A DNA stretch of 32,104 bases from a virus. The DNA lies in IMG/VR virus record IMGVR_UViG_3300014914_000023, positions 1 through 32,104 of that record; one strand, given 5' to 3'. Both the position numbers and the translations under genes were made by a program. Every line of letters begins with the position of its first letter. Positions within the stretch are counted from its first letter, which is position 1. Under the pieces are notes generated by a model that saw only the letters and a program-made list of their open reading frames with translations, did not search any database and was not told the DNA's origin. This document shows positions 5,131 through 11,787 of the stretch, piece after piece.

Positions 5131-6173
5131 TCGTCAACGCCTCCGTCCGTCTTGGCTACCAAAGCGTCAGCGCTCCATTTCCACCACCGATATGCTGCCT
5201 TTGGCTTCGGATTTGGATTCCCTTTCATCTCTACCCACTTGCCGGTGATGGCGTAGTTGCCAGCCAGCACCATTTCCTTACCTTCGACCGCCATTTTGAT
5301 CTCCTTTTTGAGCCCCTCTAGCTCTTTTACCAGCGGCTTGAGGTCTGCGTTCAGGTGGGAGTAACGATCGATTTTCTCGACCATCTCCGCATCGATCACC
5401 TGGGCCCCCTCCCCGAAATGCTTATCCGGGGCGCATACCGCATACCAAGAGCAATAGCCACAAATCTTACCGTCGTATTTGATACGCTCCGGGAGCAGGG
5501 CATCTATGTCTGCATCCGGGTTTGCCGTTTTCAAGGCTTCGATCCTATCCAGGCATCCCTTGACGCTTTCGCAGAGCTTCCAGATAGCCTCGGCTTTTTC
5601 ATAGTCCAGCTCGACCGGGATATACTTTCGCTTACCCAAGCCGTTGCTTAGAATGAAAAGACCAACCTCAATGTTGTGGCCGAGCATATACAAGTGCAGC
5701 TGGTTCATGTATTTGCGAAGCCACAGGCTATCCTCGAAGTCCTCAACGCTCTCGATCCGATCAAACACGAACGGCTGCAAGCGCTTTACCTCAAACGGAA
5801 TCTTGTTACCGTTCCATTTGATTTTTCCGTCTATCCGTCCGGTCGCCCAAATAGCATCAATGTCAAAGCTAACCTGGCTTTCCACGACCTCGAAACCGTC
5901 CTCCATAAGCTCCTGGATGATCAGCTTTTCTTCGTGGTTCCCATCTTGCATTGACGCCATAGCCTGTGGGTTAAACGGGCTTTTCTCGTTCCAGTGCGTG
6001 TGAGCGTATACCATCTGCCGTTCACATTCAGAAAGCCCCGACGCAAAAATGCGACGAGGCTTCCACGGTTCCTTGTGACACTCACGGTCTAGCCTGGCAT
6101 ACCTTCGAGTCGCTAAACTCTTTGCTAGATCGTGCGCGTCAGCTTGAATTGTGGAGGTTTCAGGCATTGGCAT
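5127..6173 (-). CDS. Cas4-like PD-(D/E)XK exonuclease with Fe-S cysteines
   Basis: This is 348 residues. The nuclease core reads GLSECERQ with Cys50, His80 in DGNHEEK, GRIDG with Asp115, FEVK with Glu128 and Lys130, and the QLHLY motif starting at Gln158. Three more cysteines follow as CGYC-x5-C (238, 241, 247). One N-terminal and three C-terminal Cys around a RecB-type nuclease is the Cas4/AddB arrangement that holds a 4Fe-4S cluster. The C-terminal 90 residues contain a coiled-coil stretch (LVKELEGLKKEIK). Directly after the annealing-type protein it should supply the 5'-3' exonuclease of a phage recombination pair, like Red alpha with Red beta. It overlaps its upstream neighbour by 14 bases. 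Confidence 0.8.
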   Translation of the reverse strand: MPMPETSTIQADAHDLAKSLATRRYARLDRECHKEPWKPRRIFASGLSECERQMVYAHTHWNEKSPFNPQAMASMQDGNHEEKLIIQELMEDGFEVVESQVSFDIDAIWATGRIDGKIKWNGNKIPFEVKRLQPFVFDRIESVEDFEDSLWLRKYMNQLHLYMLGHNIEVGLFILSNGLGKRKYIPVELDYEKAEAIWKLCESVKGCLDRIEALKTANPDADIDALLPERIKYDGKICGYCSWYAVCAPDKHFGEGAQVIDAEMVEKIDRYSHLNADLKPLVKELEGLKKEIKMAVEGKEMVLAGNYAITGKWVEMKGNPNPKPKAAYRWWKWSADALVAKTDGGVDE

Positions 6174-6981
6174 CCCCCCGCAACTCGGCCATCTTCTTAG
6201 CCATTGCAGAGACGCCTTGCTCCGTTAACGCACAAATTTCCTCATACTTATCGCGCTCGATGTCCTTCGAGCTTGAGTAGCCATAGGCCTGAAGGAAATC
6301 CTTCATGTTCTGCTCCGATATGCCCTGGCCCTGACTGATAGCGTACAAACGACCACACTGCTTCGCAGAGATCAGGTTCGTTTTACCGCCCCCTTCGGCC
6401 CCGGATTGATAGCTCACGCCTATGATCTTATCTACGGCCACACCGTTGGTTTTCAGGTCTTCGTCGGTGAAGTTCTTCAACCCAAGTAATGCAGCGACCG
6501 CTCTGGCCTCCCAGTTTGCAAGCGCTGCCTTACGAACGTCCATCGGATCGGGCTCTCTATCGCCCTTTGTGAAGAATGGGTCTTTTGAAGAGCGTCCTCC
6601 ATCGATCTCGATTACCGTTTCACCGTAAAGCTGGTCAAGCACCTTTGAGCCAACCTTGCCCTCTACGATGTAGGCGTAACCGGCATCGTCGCCAGGTAGT
6701 TGCTCGAATGTGACCTTCCGATCGCGATAGTAAATACCCCATACCGGCCTGACTTTTTGAGCGCCAGTAGCTTGTAGGTAATACTTATCGCCCATCTTTA
6801 CCCAATCGGCTGCGTTTGTTCTTTGTAGCGACGCTTTCGCGCAGCCAGAAATAACCTCCGCTACTGCACCAATACGGGTAATAACCGCCTTACTATCAAG
6901 CTGAAGCTCCATTGGTGTGGGAGCCCCTGCCTGTTCAGCGACAACATCGCGCTGTTCCTGTGTAGTCACGACTTGCGTCAT
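6160..6981 (-). CDS. Probable single-strand annealing recombination protein
   Basis: This is 273 residues from the ATG at 6981, chosen because GGAGGAG lies just upstream; the ATG at 6993 is a weaker choice. The middle (ADWVKMGDKYYLQATGAQK, later GGRSSKDPFF and VRKAALANWEARAVAALLGLKNFT) resembles a phage family usually found beside recombination exonucleases, with a Rad52-like or ERF/Sak-like beta-beta-alpha layout. I infer that it coats single strands left by the Cas4-like nuclease encoded next and anneals them. The neighbour supports this more strongly than any single motif. A plain ssDNA-binding role is the main alternative. Confidence 0.5.
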   Translation of the reverse strand: MTQVVTTQEQRDVVAEQAGAPTPMELQLDSKAVITRIGAVAEVISGCAKASLQRTNAADWVKMGDKYYLQATGAQKVRPVWGIYYRDRKVTFEQLPGDDAGYAYIVEGKVGSKVLDQLYGETVIEIDGGRSSKDPFFTKGDREPDPMDVRKAALANWEARAVAALLGLKNFTDEDLKTNGVAVDKIIGVSYQSGAEGGGKTNLISAKQCGRLYAISQGQGISEQNMKDFLQAYGYSSSKDIERDKYEEICALTEQGVSAMAKKMAELRGDANA

Positions 6982-7178
6982 GTACTCCTCCATTTTTTGA
7001 CCCTCGTCGACGGGGTCGTTGCAAAGCGAATTTCGTACAATAACTGCTCGTTCAGGGTTTTTGGGCCTTGGAAGATAATGCGATTAAAGAATCGCTCTTC
7101 CGACCGGCGATGGCAAGGAGAGAGTCGGTGTGTTTCCCAATTCATAACCTCGCAATTACACACTCCGCAGCGATCCAT
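6978..7178 (-). CDS. Small zinc-finger-like protein
   Basis: This 66-residue protein starts in a TGATG overlap at 7178 (MDRCGVCNCEVMNWETH). Cys at 4, 7 and 9, then His16 and Cys21 followed by His22, could form a small zinc site of treble-clef or ribbon type. The rest is basic (RRSEERFFNR) and ends just inside the annealing-protein gene. I infer a nucleic-acid-binding accessory of the recombination module. The family is not recognised. Confidence 0.6.
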   Translation of the reverse strand: MDRCGVCNCEVMNWETHRLSPCHRRSEERFFNRIIFQGPKTLNEQLLYEIRFATTPSTRVKKWRST

Positions 7179-7408
7179 CAGAACCACCCCTTTAAAACGC
7201 CAACTATGGCTGCTGTTCCGTTTTCTACCCAGTCCGGTCTATTTGGCGTGTAGGCCATGTTGTTTAGGACAGTGATCACTACATAGGAGCCAAGCCCCCA
7301 TTTGATCATTCCTACAAAGGCCATCGACACTTTCTCGCAGACCCAATCGCCAAACTTCCGAAGGCGCGTTGTCCAACGAGGCCGTCTTGTCTTAGGCTTT
7401 GATGACAT
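7178..7408 (-). CDS. Small membrane protein
   Basis: This is 76 residues: a basic N-terminus (MSSKPKTRRPRWTTRLRK), one hydrophobic stretch at about residues 29-49 (MAFVGMIKWGLGSYVVITV), then a polar loop and a short amphipathic end (AAIVGVLKGWF). It is likely anchored once in the cytoplasmic membrane with the basic end inside. It overlaps the 55-residue gene upstream by 17 bases and the Cys-rich gene downstream by one base. The function is unknown. Its early position argues against a holin. Confidence 0.6.
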   Translation of the reverse strand: MSSKPKTRRPRWTTRLRKFGDWVCEKVSMAFVGMIKWGLGSYVVITVLNNMAYTPNRPDWVENGTAAIVGVLKGWF

Positions 7409-7562
7409 GACCCGCCCCCGGATGTGCCAGAAACGCCTGTAATTGCGCGAACGTCAGGCTCTCAGCTACTACAGCGCACTTTTTATAAGGCTCCGCGCAG
7501 CCGTCTGGAAAGATTACGAGCAGGTTGAATCTCTTCATATTGGGCTTCTTTTTAACTTTCAT
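7392..7562 (-). CDS. Small 56-residue early protein
   Basis: The ATG at 7562 overlaps the stop of the amidase gene as ATGA, a strong sign of coupled translation, and TAA falls at 7394-7392 inside the next gene. The product is basic at the start (MKVKKKPNMKR), then NLLVIFPDGCAEPYKKCAVV and a helix ESLTFAQLQAFLAHPGAG. It has two cysteines and no clear motif. It would be easily missed by length-filtered gene finding but fills the gap between amidase and membrane gene exactly. The function is unknown. Confidence 0.65.
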   Translation of the reverse strand: MKVKKKPNMKRFNLLVIFPDGCAEPYKKCAVVAESLTFAQLQAFLAHPGAGHVIKA

Positions 7563-8044
7563 AGGTTTGCTCTCCTATATTTTTCAGCGTTGAACCGCTC
7601 CACGTTCAGCCCACGACCGGGGCATTTCTCGTGATGCCGTTCTACTGAGGTTATTTGGTACTGCTCTTTCAACTCACGAATAAGCCCGGCCAATGCTTTC
7701 TTTTGGGCTTTCGTGAATGAATCAGTACCGACGAGACAGATGCCTAGACTCGAATAATTTCGACCTTTGGCATGAGCGCCAACGAATTTCGATTTACGGC
7801 CCTCGTGGACTGTCCCGTCGGTGTAAATAACAAAATGGTATCCCACATCGTCCCAGCCACGTTGTTCCACATGGAACTTTCTAAATGATTCGACCGTTCC
7901 TGTTTCAGTGGCCGAGTGGTGGACGATTATCGTATCAATGTTATCAGCTGCCCTACTATCCATCGCCATCGCAAGCTTAGGATTTATAGTTATTGTTCCG
8001 ATTGAAAATAGCAAGGCAGCCGAAAGGAATGATTTAGCCTTCAT
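7559..8044 (-). CDS. N-acetylmuramoyl-L-alanine amidase (T7 lysozyme/PGRP type) with signal peptide
   Basis: This is 161 residues. An Amidase_2 zinc amidase cuts the bond between MurNAc and L-Ala of peptidoglycan. Residues 1-27 form a Sec signal peptide (MKAKSF, hydrophobic core, KLAMA before MDS). The catalytic part follows: VHHSA (His42 as ligand), GYHFVI with Tyr69, the GxH-A-type segment VGAHAKGRN, and RHHEKCPG with His137/138 and Cys141. The loop between the second His and the Cys is shorter than in T7 lysozyme. As an exported endolysin it may need no holin to reach the wall. It sits behind the HTH regulator in the early operon, not in the lysis block, which is odd. Confidence 0.85.
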   Translation of the reverse strand: MKAKSFLSAALLFSIGTITINPKLAMAMDSRAADNIDTIIVHHSATETGTVESFRKFHVEQRGWDDVGYHFVIYTDGTVHEGRKSKFVGAHAKGRNYSSLGICLVGTDSFTKAQKKALAGLIRELKEQYQITSVERHHEKCPGRGLNVERFNAEKYRRANL

Positions 8045-8249
8045 CGGTCTCTTCCACCCAAAGTTGGGATCGCTCTACTCCTAGAGCCCGACAGAGCTTG
8101 TTGATAGTGCTTGCCCAGGGTTTTATTACATCCCCCTTTTCAAGCGCACAAATTCGAGAAATGCTTAAATCAGCTATACCGGAAAATGATTCGATGGTAA
8201 GGCCCATCTCCTCCCGGCGCTCTCGAATTATCTGGTAGTTGAATCTCAT
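8034..8249 (-). CDS. XRE/Cro-CI type HTH regulator
   Basis: This 71-residue protein is a single HTH_3 domain: IIRERREEMGLTIESFSG (helices 1-2), IADLSISRICALEKGD (recognition helix region), then KLCRALGVERSQLW. It is close to the size of a lone Cro-type domain and lacks a CI dimerisation/cleavage domain. AAGGAG lies 7 bases before the ATG. Its promoter carries repeated sites, so it probably represses itself and the early operon behind it. The end overlaps the amidase gene by 11 bases. Confidence 0.9.
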   Translation of the reverse strand: MRFNYQIIRERREEMGLTIESFSGIADLSISRICALEKGDVIKPWASTINKLCRALGVERSQLWVEETDEG

Positions 8250-8276
8250 GTAAAGCTCCTTTTCGCTTGTGGGACT

Positions 8277-8306
8277 ACTATACCAGCTTATTCCTCAAAA
8301 TTGCAA
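8277..8306 (-). promoter_or_regulatory. Sigma70-type early promoter
   Basis: On the minus strand TTGCAA (8306-8301) and TATAGT (8282-8277) are separated by 18 bases, with the HTH gene's ATG 28 bases past the -10 box and AAGGAG between. It is the best promoter match I find in the window and drives the regulator and the early operon. Confidence 0.65.
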
Positions 8307-8331
8307 CTTATTCCTCAATTACTGAGAATAA
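8287..8331. promoter_or_regulatory. Operator-like repeats over the early promoter
   Basis: Two exact 12-base copies of cttattcctcaa (8287-8298 and 8307-8318) are spaced 20 bases, about two helical turns, and an inverted related half-site ctgagaataa lies at 8322-8331. The first copy is within the -10/-35 spacer and the second abuts the -35 box, so a bound regulator would block RNA polymerase. The HTH protein encoded next is the obvious binder (inference). Confidence 0.65.
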
Positions 8332-8340
8332 TATATTTAC

Positions 8341-8560
8341 GCTGAAAATAGCATGAATCCACTCAGAAAAATAGGCCACATTCGCCGTATATGGGCCGAT
8401 CTGGGGTAGGGTAGGGCAAGGCGACCAGGGAGAGGTTTCAGGGCCACACGGCTAAACGTGGGCTAAATTTGGGCACTTCGGGCCTAATGTGGGGAGGGCA
8501 CACCCGCCCTGGCAACGGATGCGCCCCTTTTGGTAGACTTCAGTGTAGTAATTGGCCTAG
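8341..8560. other. Non-coding G-rich intergenic region
   Basis: This is about 220 bases between the end of the lysis genes and the early promoter. I find no convincing gene on either strand. It holds a plus-strand run of G tracts (8403-8430: GGGG-TA-GGG-TA-GGG, then GGG 11 bases later) able to form a quadruplex, two copies of ggctaaa at 8450-8467, and a hairpin agggc/gccct around 8507-8522 without a T tract. It could hold the late terminator, an origin or a regulatory structure. Confidence 0.5.
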
Positions 8561-8791
8561 CTATTCCTCCATCGTCTTTTGGTTGCAGCCCTCTATTGCC
8601 CTCTGGTACGCGCCGGGGCTCATGCAGATAGCATCCACAAGCAACGATTGTCCCTCGGATACGAATGTCGGCTCCATACTATCTCCGAGCCAGATACCGC
8701 CACTCTTCGCGCAGCCTCCGCAGATGCTCAGTATGCAAAGCCACACTATCGGCATCTTTCTCGTGGAGCGCTTTAGCCAATAAGTGTTCAT
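8561..8791 (-). CDS. Probable o-spanin (Rz1-like), overlapping the i-spanin out of frame
   Basis: This is 76 residues, with start at 8791 behind AAGGAG (10-base spacing). It begins inside the i-spanin gene in another frame and extends about 118 bases beyond it, the classic Rz/Rz1 layout. The N-terminus is basic (WLKRSTRK), then hydrophobic (MPIVWLCILSI), then CGGCAKSG. Cys27 would be the lipidated residue, but Cys stands at -3 where Leu is usual, so the lipobox is atypical. The mature part is longer and less Pro-rich than lambda Rz1. The function as the outer-membrane partner in the last lysis step rests mainly on position. Confidence 0.55.
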   Translation of the reverse strand: MNTYWLKRSTRKMPIVWLCILSICGGCAKSGGIWLGDSMEPTFVSEGQSLLVDAICMSPGAYQRAIEGCNQKTMEE

Positions 8792-8909
8792 GTTCTTTAA
8801 TCTCCTTGCGTATTCGATCCTTTTTCCGACGTTCCTTGTTTTTAACCCACCAAACGAACGCAGTCGCTATTGGCGTTAAAAGGCCAAGGATAGCAAGCGC
8901 TAACTTCAT
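8679..8909 (-). CDS. i-spanin-like protein (Rz-like)
   Basis: This is 76 residues: an N-terminal membrane anchor (LALAILGLLTPIATAFVWWV, residues 3-22) and then a fully helical charged domain (KERRKKDRIRKEIKEHE onward) typical of an inner-membrane spanin reaching into the periplasm. It is shorter than lambda Rz. It begins in an ATGA overlap with the holin-like gene, and a second gene overlaps its 3' half out of frame. With that partner it would fuse inner and outer membranes after the wall is cut. Confidence 0.65.
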   Translation of the reverse strand: MKLALAILGLLTPIATAFVWWVKNKERRKKDRIRKEIKEHEHLLAKALHEKDADSVALHTEHLRRLREEWRYLARR

Positions 8910-9112
8910 GACGCAGGCGGTGCCGGTGGTATTGGGCCACTCTTAGTGATACCAGCACGTACCGTTGCGAATAACGCAGCAAACGATTGTGATTGCAATA
9001 GGTTCATAATTGCAGTCATGCTGAAATCGCCTACAGCGAGGAACTCAATCAGAAACGAAAGAGCCGCCAATCCAGCTACGATGTACGTCTTTTTACCTTT
9101 TAGCCATTCCAT
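8906..9112 (-). CDS. Holin-like membrane protein
   Basis: This is 68 residues: a basic start (MEWLKGKKTY), one strong transmembrane helix (IVAGLAALSFLIEFLAV, about 11-27), a second weaker hydrophobic helix (about 32-52) and a short Pro-rich tail. Size, topology and place directly before the spanins fit a small class II-type holin that opens the inner membrane for lysis. I do not recognise a specific family from the sequence. Confidence 0.6.
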   Translation of the reverse strand: MEWLKGKKTYIVAGLAALSFLIEFLAVGDFSMTAIMNLLQSQSFAALFATVRAGITKSGPIPPAPPAS

Positions 9113-9120
9113 GTGTCACC

Positions 9121-9822
9121 TCAGGTTTTGTTATACAACTTAAACTTAGCAGACTGATCTGCTACCAGCAGTCTACCTATTATCTCACCATCTACATCTC
9201 TAGTGAAGATGCCATGCTCGACTACTCCAGCTGGCGTGGAGTGACGGATCACCGGAAAGCCACAGGCCAAATAGAATAACTCCGCACACTGAGAACACGT
9301 AAAAGCATTTAACTGCTGACGCAAAAAATAACGGAATAGCTTTATAGAGCGGAACAGATTTTCTTCGGCGTATTTTAAGCCGTCCGTCTTCAAGCTGAGT
9401 GCATGAATCTTTGATTGATAGTTCGGGTTCATCCCATACGCTTTTATGTGATCTAACGGCACCCATGCTGCCACTCCCTTATGGTTTTGTAGGACGGTAG
9501 AGCCTAACTCTGTATGCACCCCGCCGTGTTTCGTTGCGTGTGCTAATTGAATCCAAACCGCTACTGTGTTTTCCATGATCATCGGAGAATCATATGCTAC
9601 CCACATCTCCGGTGGCCCCCCGGCTTCTTTCCAGTTGGGCCGTTCTATAAGTCTATACGCGATAATGACGGCAATATGCGACCACGGCGATTGAGAGGCT
9701 TTCCGTATCGCTGCCGGGATCAATACAGTATCTGGAGCTTTCCACGTGCCGTCTGTTTGAAAGAGGATCACATCGCCGGTACGCATCCTCGGCTTTAACT
9801 CGTTGAATTGGGTAATCAACAT
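9121..9822 (-). CDS. YiiX/YebB-type permuted NlpC/P60 cysteine hydrolase
   Basis: This is 233 residues. The circularly permuted papain-like fold shows in GDVILFQ at 16-22, SPWSHIAVI with the catalytic His49, and the downstream CSQCAELFY in which Cys179 is the likely nucleophile (CAEL matching the usual CSEL). The family includes peptidases and amidases of cell wall or lipid-linked substrates. No signal peptide is visible, so it would act inside the cell or pass through the holin. It lies among membrane and spanin genes, so a second wall-degrading enzyme is the simplest reading. A host-targeting protease is the alternative. Confidence 0.65.
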   Translation of the reverse strand: MLITQFNELKPRMRTGDVILFQTDGTWKAPDTVLIPAAIRKASQSPWSHIAVIIAYRLIERPNWKEAGGPPEMWVAYDSPMIMENTVAVWIQLAHATKHGGVHTELGSTVLQNHKGVAAWVPLDHIKAYGMNPNYQSKIHALSLKTDGLKYAEENLFRSIKLFRYFLRQQLNAFTCSQCAELFYLACGFPVIRHSTPAGVVEHGIFTRDVDGEIIGRLLVADQSAKFKLYNKT

Positions 9823-10125
9823 TCATTGACTTCCTATTTGCTCCAATTTCTGCAAAATTTGAGTATTGGCTGTTCGTTGCTCGTAGCGGAACGCTTCAAA
9901 ATCCTCACCAAGCTCGTCTGCTTCTTTTTTTATGTAACCAATGTCCGCAGTTTGTTGAACGATGATGTCATGGTCTTTTTGGCGCTTCTCATCCACCTCT
10001 TCAATCTTTCGCTCTTGGGCGTCTACTCTATACTGCATAACAAAATACGCCCCAACAGCCGGGATAAACGGGAGCAATATAAATATTGTTCCAACGGATA
10101 CTTTCTGACCTGTGTTCATGCCCAT
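9823..10125 (-). CDS. Membrane-anchored coiled-coil protein of the lysis block
   Basis: This is 100 residues. A transmembrane helix (VGTIFILLPFIPAVGAYFV, about 11-29) is followed by a long charged helix with heptad spacing (AQERKIEEVDEKRQKDHD to the end). The layout is like XhlA-type hemolysin accessories or an Rz-like spanin. Since a separate spanin pair exists nearby, a holin partner is a fair guess. It starts in a TGATG overlap at 10125 and its stop directly adjoins the hydrolase ATG at 9822. Confidence 0.6.
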   Translation of the reverse strand: MGMNTGQKVSVGTIFILLPFIPAVGAYFVMQYRVDAQERKIEEVDEKRQKDHDIIVQQTADIGYIKKEADELGEDFEAFRYEQRTANTQILQKLEQIGSQ

Positions 10126-10367
10126 CAGTTCACATCCTCATTTTTTTCAACAAAGTGCATATTTTTTACCTGAGAATTAACAAACATACCTAACGCTTCG
10201 TGTAAAACTTTTTGCAAAAGAATCGGCCCTTTACTTTCACAAGCTGAACAGAAATCTTGCTCCTCAGATATGATTGAATCATTATCAAATATAGCTAGAA
10301 CAAAAGTTAAATTCCTTTTTGTCAGCTCTTCTATGATTTGCTCTGTAGAAGCTAGTTCTAAGTTCAT
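10125..10367 (-). CDS. Small hypothetical protein
   Basis: This is 80 residues. I place the start at the ATG at 10367 (MNLELASTEQ) because it overlaps the stop of the 28-codon gene as ATGA; a GTG at 10379 would add four residues. It reads as a small soluble alpha/beta protein (IIEELTKRNLTFVLAIFD) with a CSAC pair in the middle (FCSACESKGP). The family and function are unknown. It sits between two membrane-peptide genes at the front of the lysis block. Confidence 0.6.
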   Translation of the reverse strand: MNLELASTEQIIEELTKRNLTFVLAIFDNDSIISEEQDFCSACESKGPILLQKVLHEALGMFVNSQVKNMHFVEKNEDVN

Positions 10368-10450
10368 GTCAACACCCACACTAGAGGGAATAGTAAGAGA
10401 AACGCTGTTCCGAGTAGGACTATGGCTGCGTAAATACCATAAAGTTTCAT
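10364..10450 (-). CDS. 28-residue single-pass membrane peptide
   Basis: The peptide MKLYGIYAAIVLLGTAFLLL plus FPLVWVLT is almost wholly hydrophobic after a single Lys, long enough for one membrane helix. Its ATG overlaps the previous gene's stop (ATGA at 10450-10447) and its stop overlaps the next gene's ATG (ATGA at 10367-10364). Double overlap on both sides is strong evidence that it is translated. It is too short for most gene finders. It stands first in the lysis block, so a tiny holin or antiholin-like role is possible. Confidence 0.65.
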   Translation of the reverse strand: MKLYGIYAAIVLLGTAFLLLFPLVWVLT

Positions 10451-11010
10451 CGAACCTTATCTGTGTCCTTTGAATTAATCTTTGCCTTCACCGCTGAAAT
10501 AGCCTGCTGCTTCGTTATTTGCGGAATCTCTGCTGCTATCCCATGAGCCTTTCGTAAATCATTTATTGCAGTCGCAAATGCGTTTAATCGAGTGTTTGTT
10601 GATAATAATAAACTCCTGTTAAATCGTGCCGATGACCCGCCAGCCTCTAATTCTGCCTCTGCTGCTGCTTTTTCGGCTAGAGCTAGAGCACTTGCCTGTG
10701 CAACTTGCTCATCAGCAATCTCTTGCGCTGTTTTAGATATAACCTCATCTACCTGCCCGTCTAAATCTGAATCGTTGCACTTTCGCTCATTCTCAGGAAT
10801 AGCAATCGAATCACATCCCCCAGGAATATAGATAAATCCATCTTTTATGGTAGATAAATCGTTTGGGTCATTGAGGAATACGTTAGTGTCTCCAATAGAA
10901 CGACACCACTTGTACTCAGTTCCGTTACATTTGACTACTGGTTCAGCTTGAACCATTTGCCCACCTGTAATTACTATCAATCCTGTTAAAATTGCATCTC
11001 TTATATTCAT
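10447..11010 (-). CDS. Exported Cys-rich, Ala-rich protein with signal peptide
   Basis: This is 187 residues. Residues 1-22 look like a Sec signal peptide (MNIRDAI, hydrophobic core, GQMVQA before EPVV). The mature N-terminal half has four Cys (KCNGTEYKWC, PGGC, KCNDSD) that could pair in the periplasm, and an acidic DSDLDGQVDE stretch like a calcium loop, though its last ligand position is not conserved. The second half is an Ala/Glu-rich helix followed by a helical tail. It follows two other genes whose products also begin with signal peptides. I do not recognise it. An exported host-surface or adsorption factor is an inference. Confidence 0.65.
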   Translation of the reverse strand: MNIRDAILTGLIVITGGQMVQAEPVVKCNGTEYKWCRSIGDTNVFLNDPNDLSTIKDGFIYIPGGCDSIAIPENERKCNDSDLDGQVDEVISKTAQEIADEQVAQASALALAEKAAAEAELEAGGSSARFNRSLLLSTNTRLNAFATAINDLRKAHGIAAEIPQITKQQAISAVKAKINSKDTDKVR

Positions 11011-11028
11011 AGTCTCTCCGTGCTCTAG

Positions 11029-11787
11029 TTATGGGTAAGATAGATTCTCATTTGCAACAGAAATAATACTAGCTCCACCATTTGCCGTACAAACATGTCT
11101 ATTTGGTAAATTTACAAAAGTATTCCCACTGACCCCATCTCCATCCGGATAATCATCAAGATAAAAATAAGCATCAGGAGAAAATTGAAGCCCAATACCT
11201 TTTACCTTCGATTTTCCTAGAATCTTCATTTGATGAGCATTTATAACAGTGTTTGTCCAAATATAAACTTCATCTATAGTCCCATTAAAATAAAAAGAGT
11301 TTGCTTTGCCTATTTGAAAAGGAATGCTATTACCTCCAGTGTTTAAAGCATCAGAAATTGCTTTAGTCCCATCGGCACTTCCATTCAAATAGTGTGTAAC
11401 TGTACTCCCATCATAAGTAACACCAACCTGAGCCCATTCATTCAATGTGAGTTGTGTGTTTGATGTTGAACCACGACCAACGCCACCAGTACCCCAAAAA
11501 TCAAAAGTCATATATCTATCATTTGGACTCCATTGCCCAAACTCAAAAGAATAATAATCAGTATTAGCTCCCCATCCAGACCTTTTCCCTAAAACTGCAT
11601 CTTGACTTGATGTGCCAGGGGAAACATCAGGGTTTATCCATGCAGAAATAGAAAATGCAGTTCCACTCCCTGACGGATGTAAAACATTTCCACAATCTAT
11701 ATAATCATTAGACCCATCGGTATCTATAGCAGCAAAAACAGGTTGAACAAATAAGAAACTAAGAGCCAGTGTAAGCAAACGTAACAT
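11029..11787 (-). CDS. LamG/concanavalin-like protein with signal peptide
   Basis: This is 252 residues. A signal peptide (MLRLLTLALSFLFVQPVFA, then AID) precedes a LamG/Pentaxin-like jelly-roll: DGSNDYIDCGNVLHPS, AFSISAWINPD, WAQVGVTYDGSTVTHYLNG and FNGTIDEVYIW are the characteristic strands of the Laminin_G_3 family, which binds sugars or proteins. The C-terminal 70 residues carry DDYPDGDG and one Cys. In phages such domains occur in receptor-binding fibres, normally without export signals. The gene overlaps the giant fibre gene by 29 bases, so the two are translated together and may form one structure. Confidence 0.8.
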   Translation of the reverse strand: MLRLLTLALSFLFVQPVFAAIDTDGSNDYIDCGNVLHPSGSGTAFSISAWINPDVSPGTSSQDAVLGKRSGWGANTDYYSFEFGQWSPNDRYMTFDFWGTGGVGRGSTSNTQLTLNEWAQVGVTYDGSTVTHYLNGSADGTKAISDALNTGGNSIPFQIGKANSFYFNGTIDEVYIWTNTVINAHQMKILGKSKVKGIGLQFSPDAYFYLDDYPDGDGVSGNTFVNLPNRHVCTANGGASIISVANENLSYP

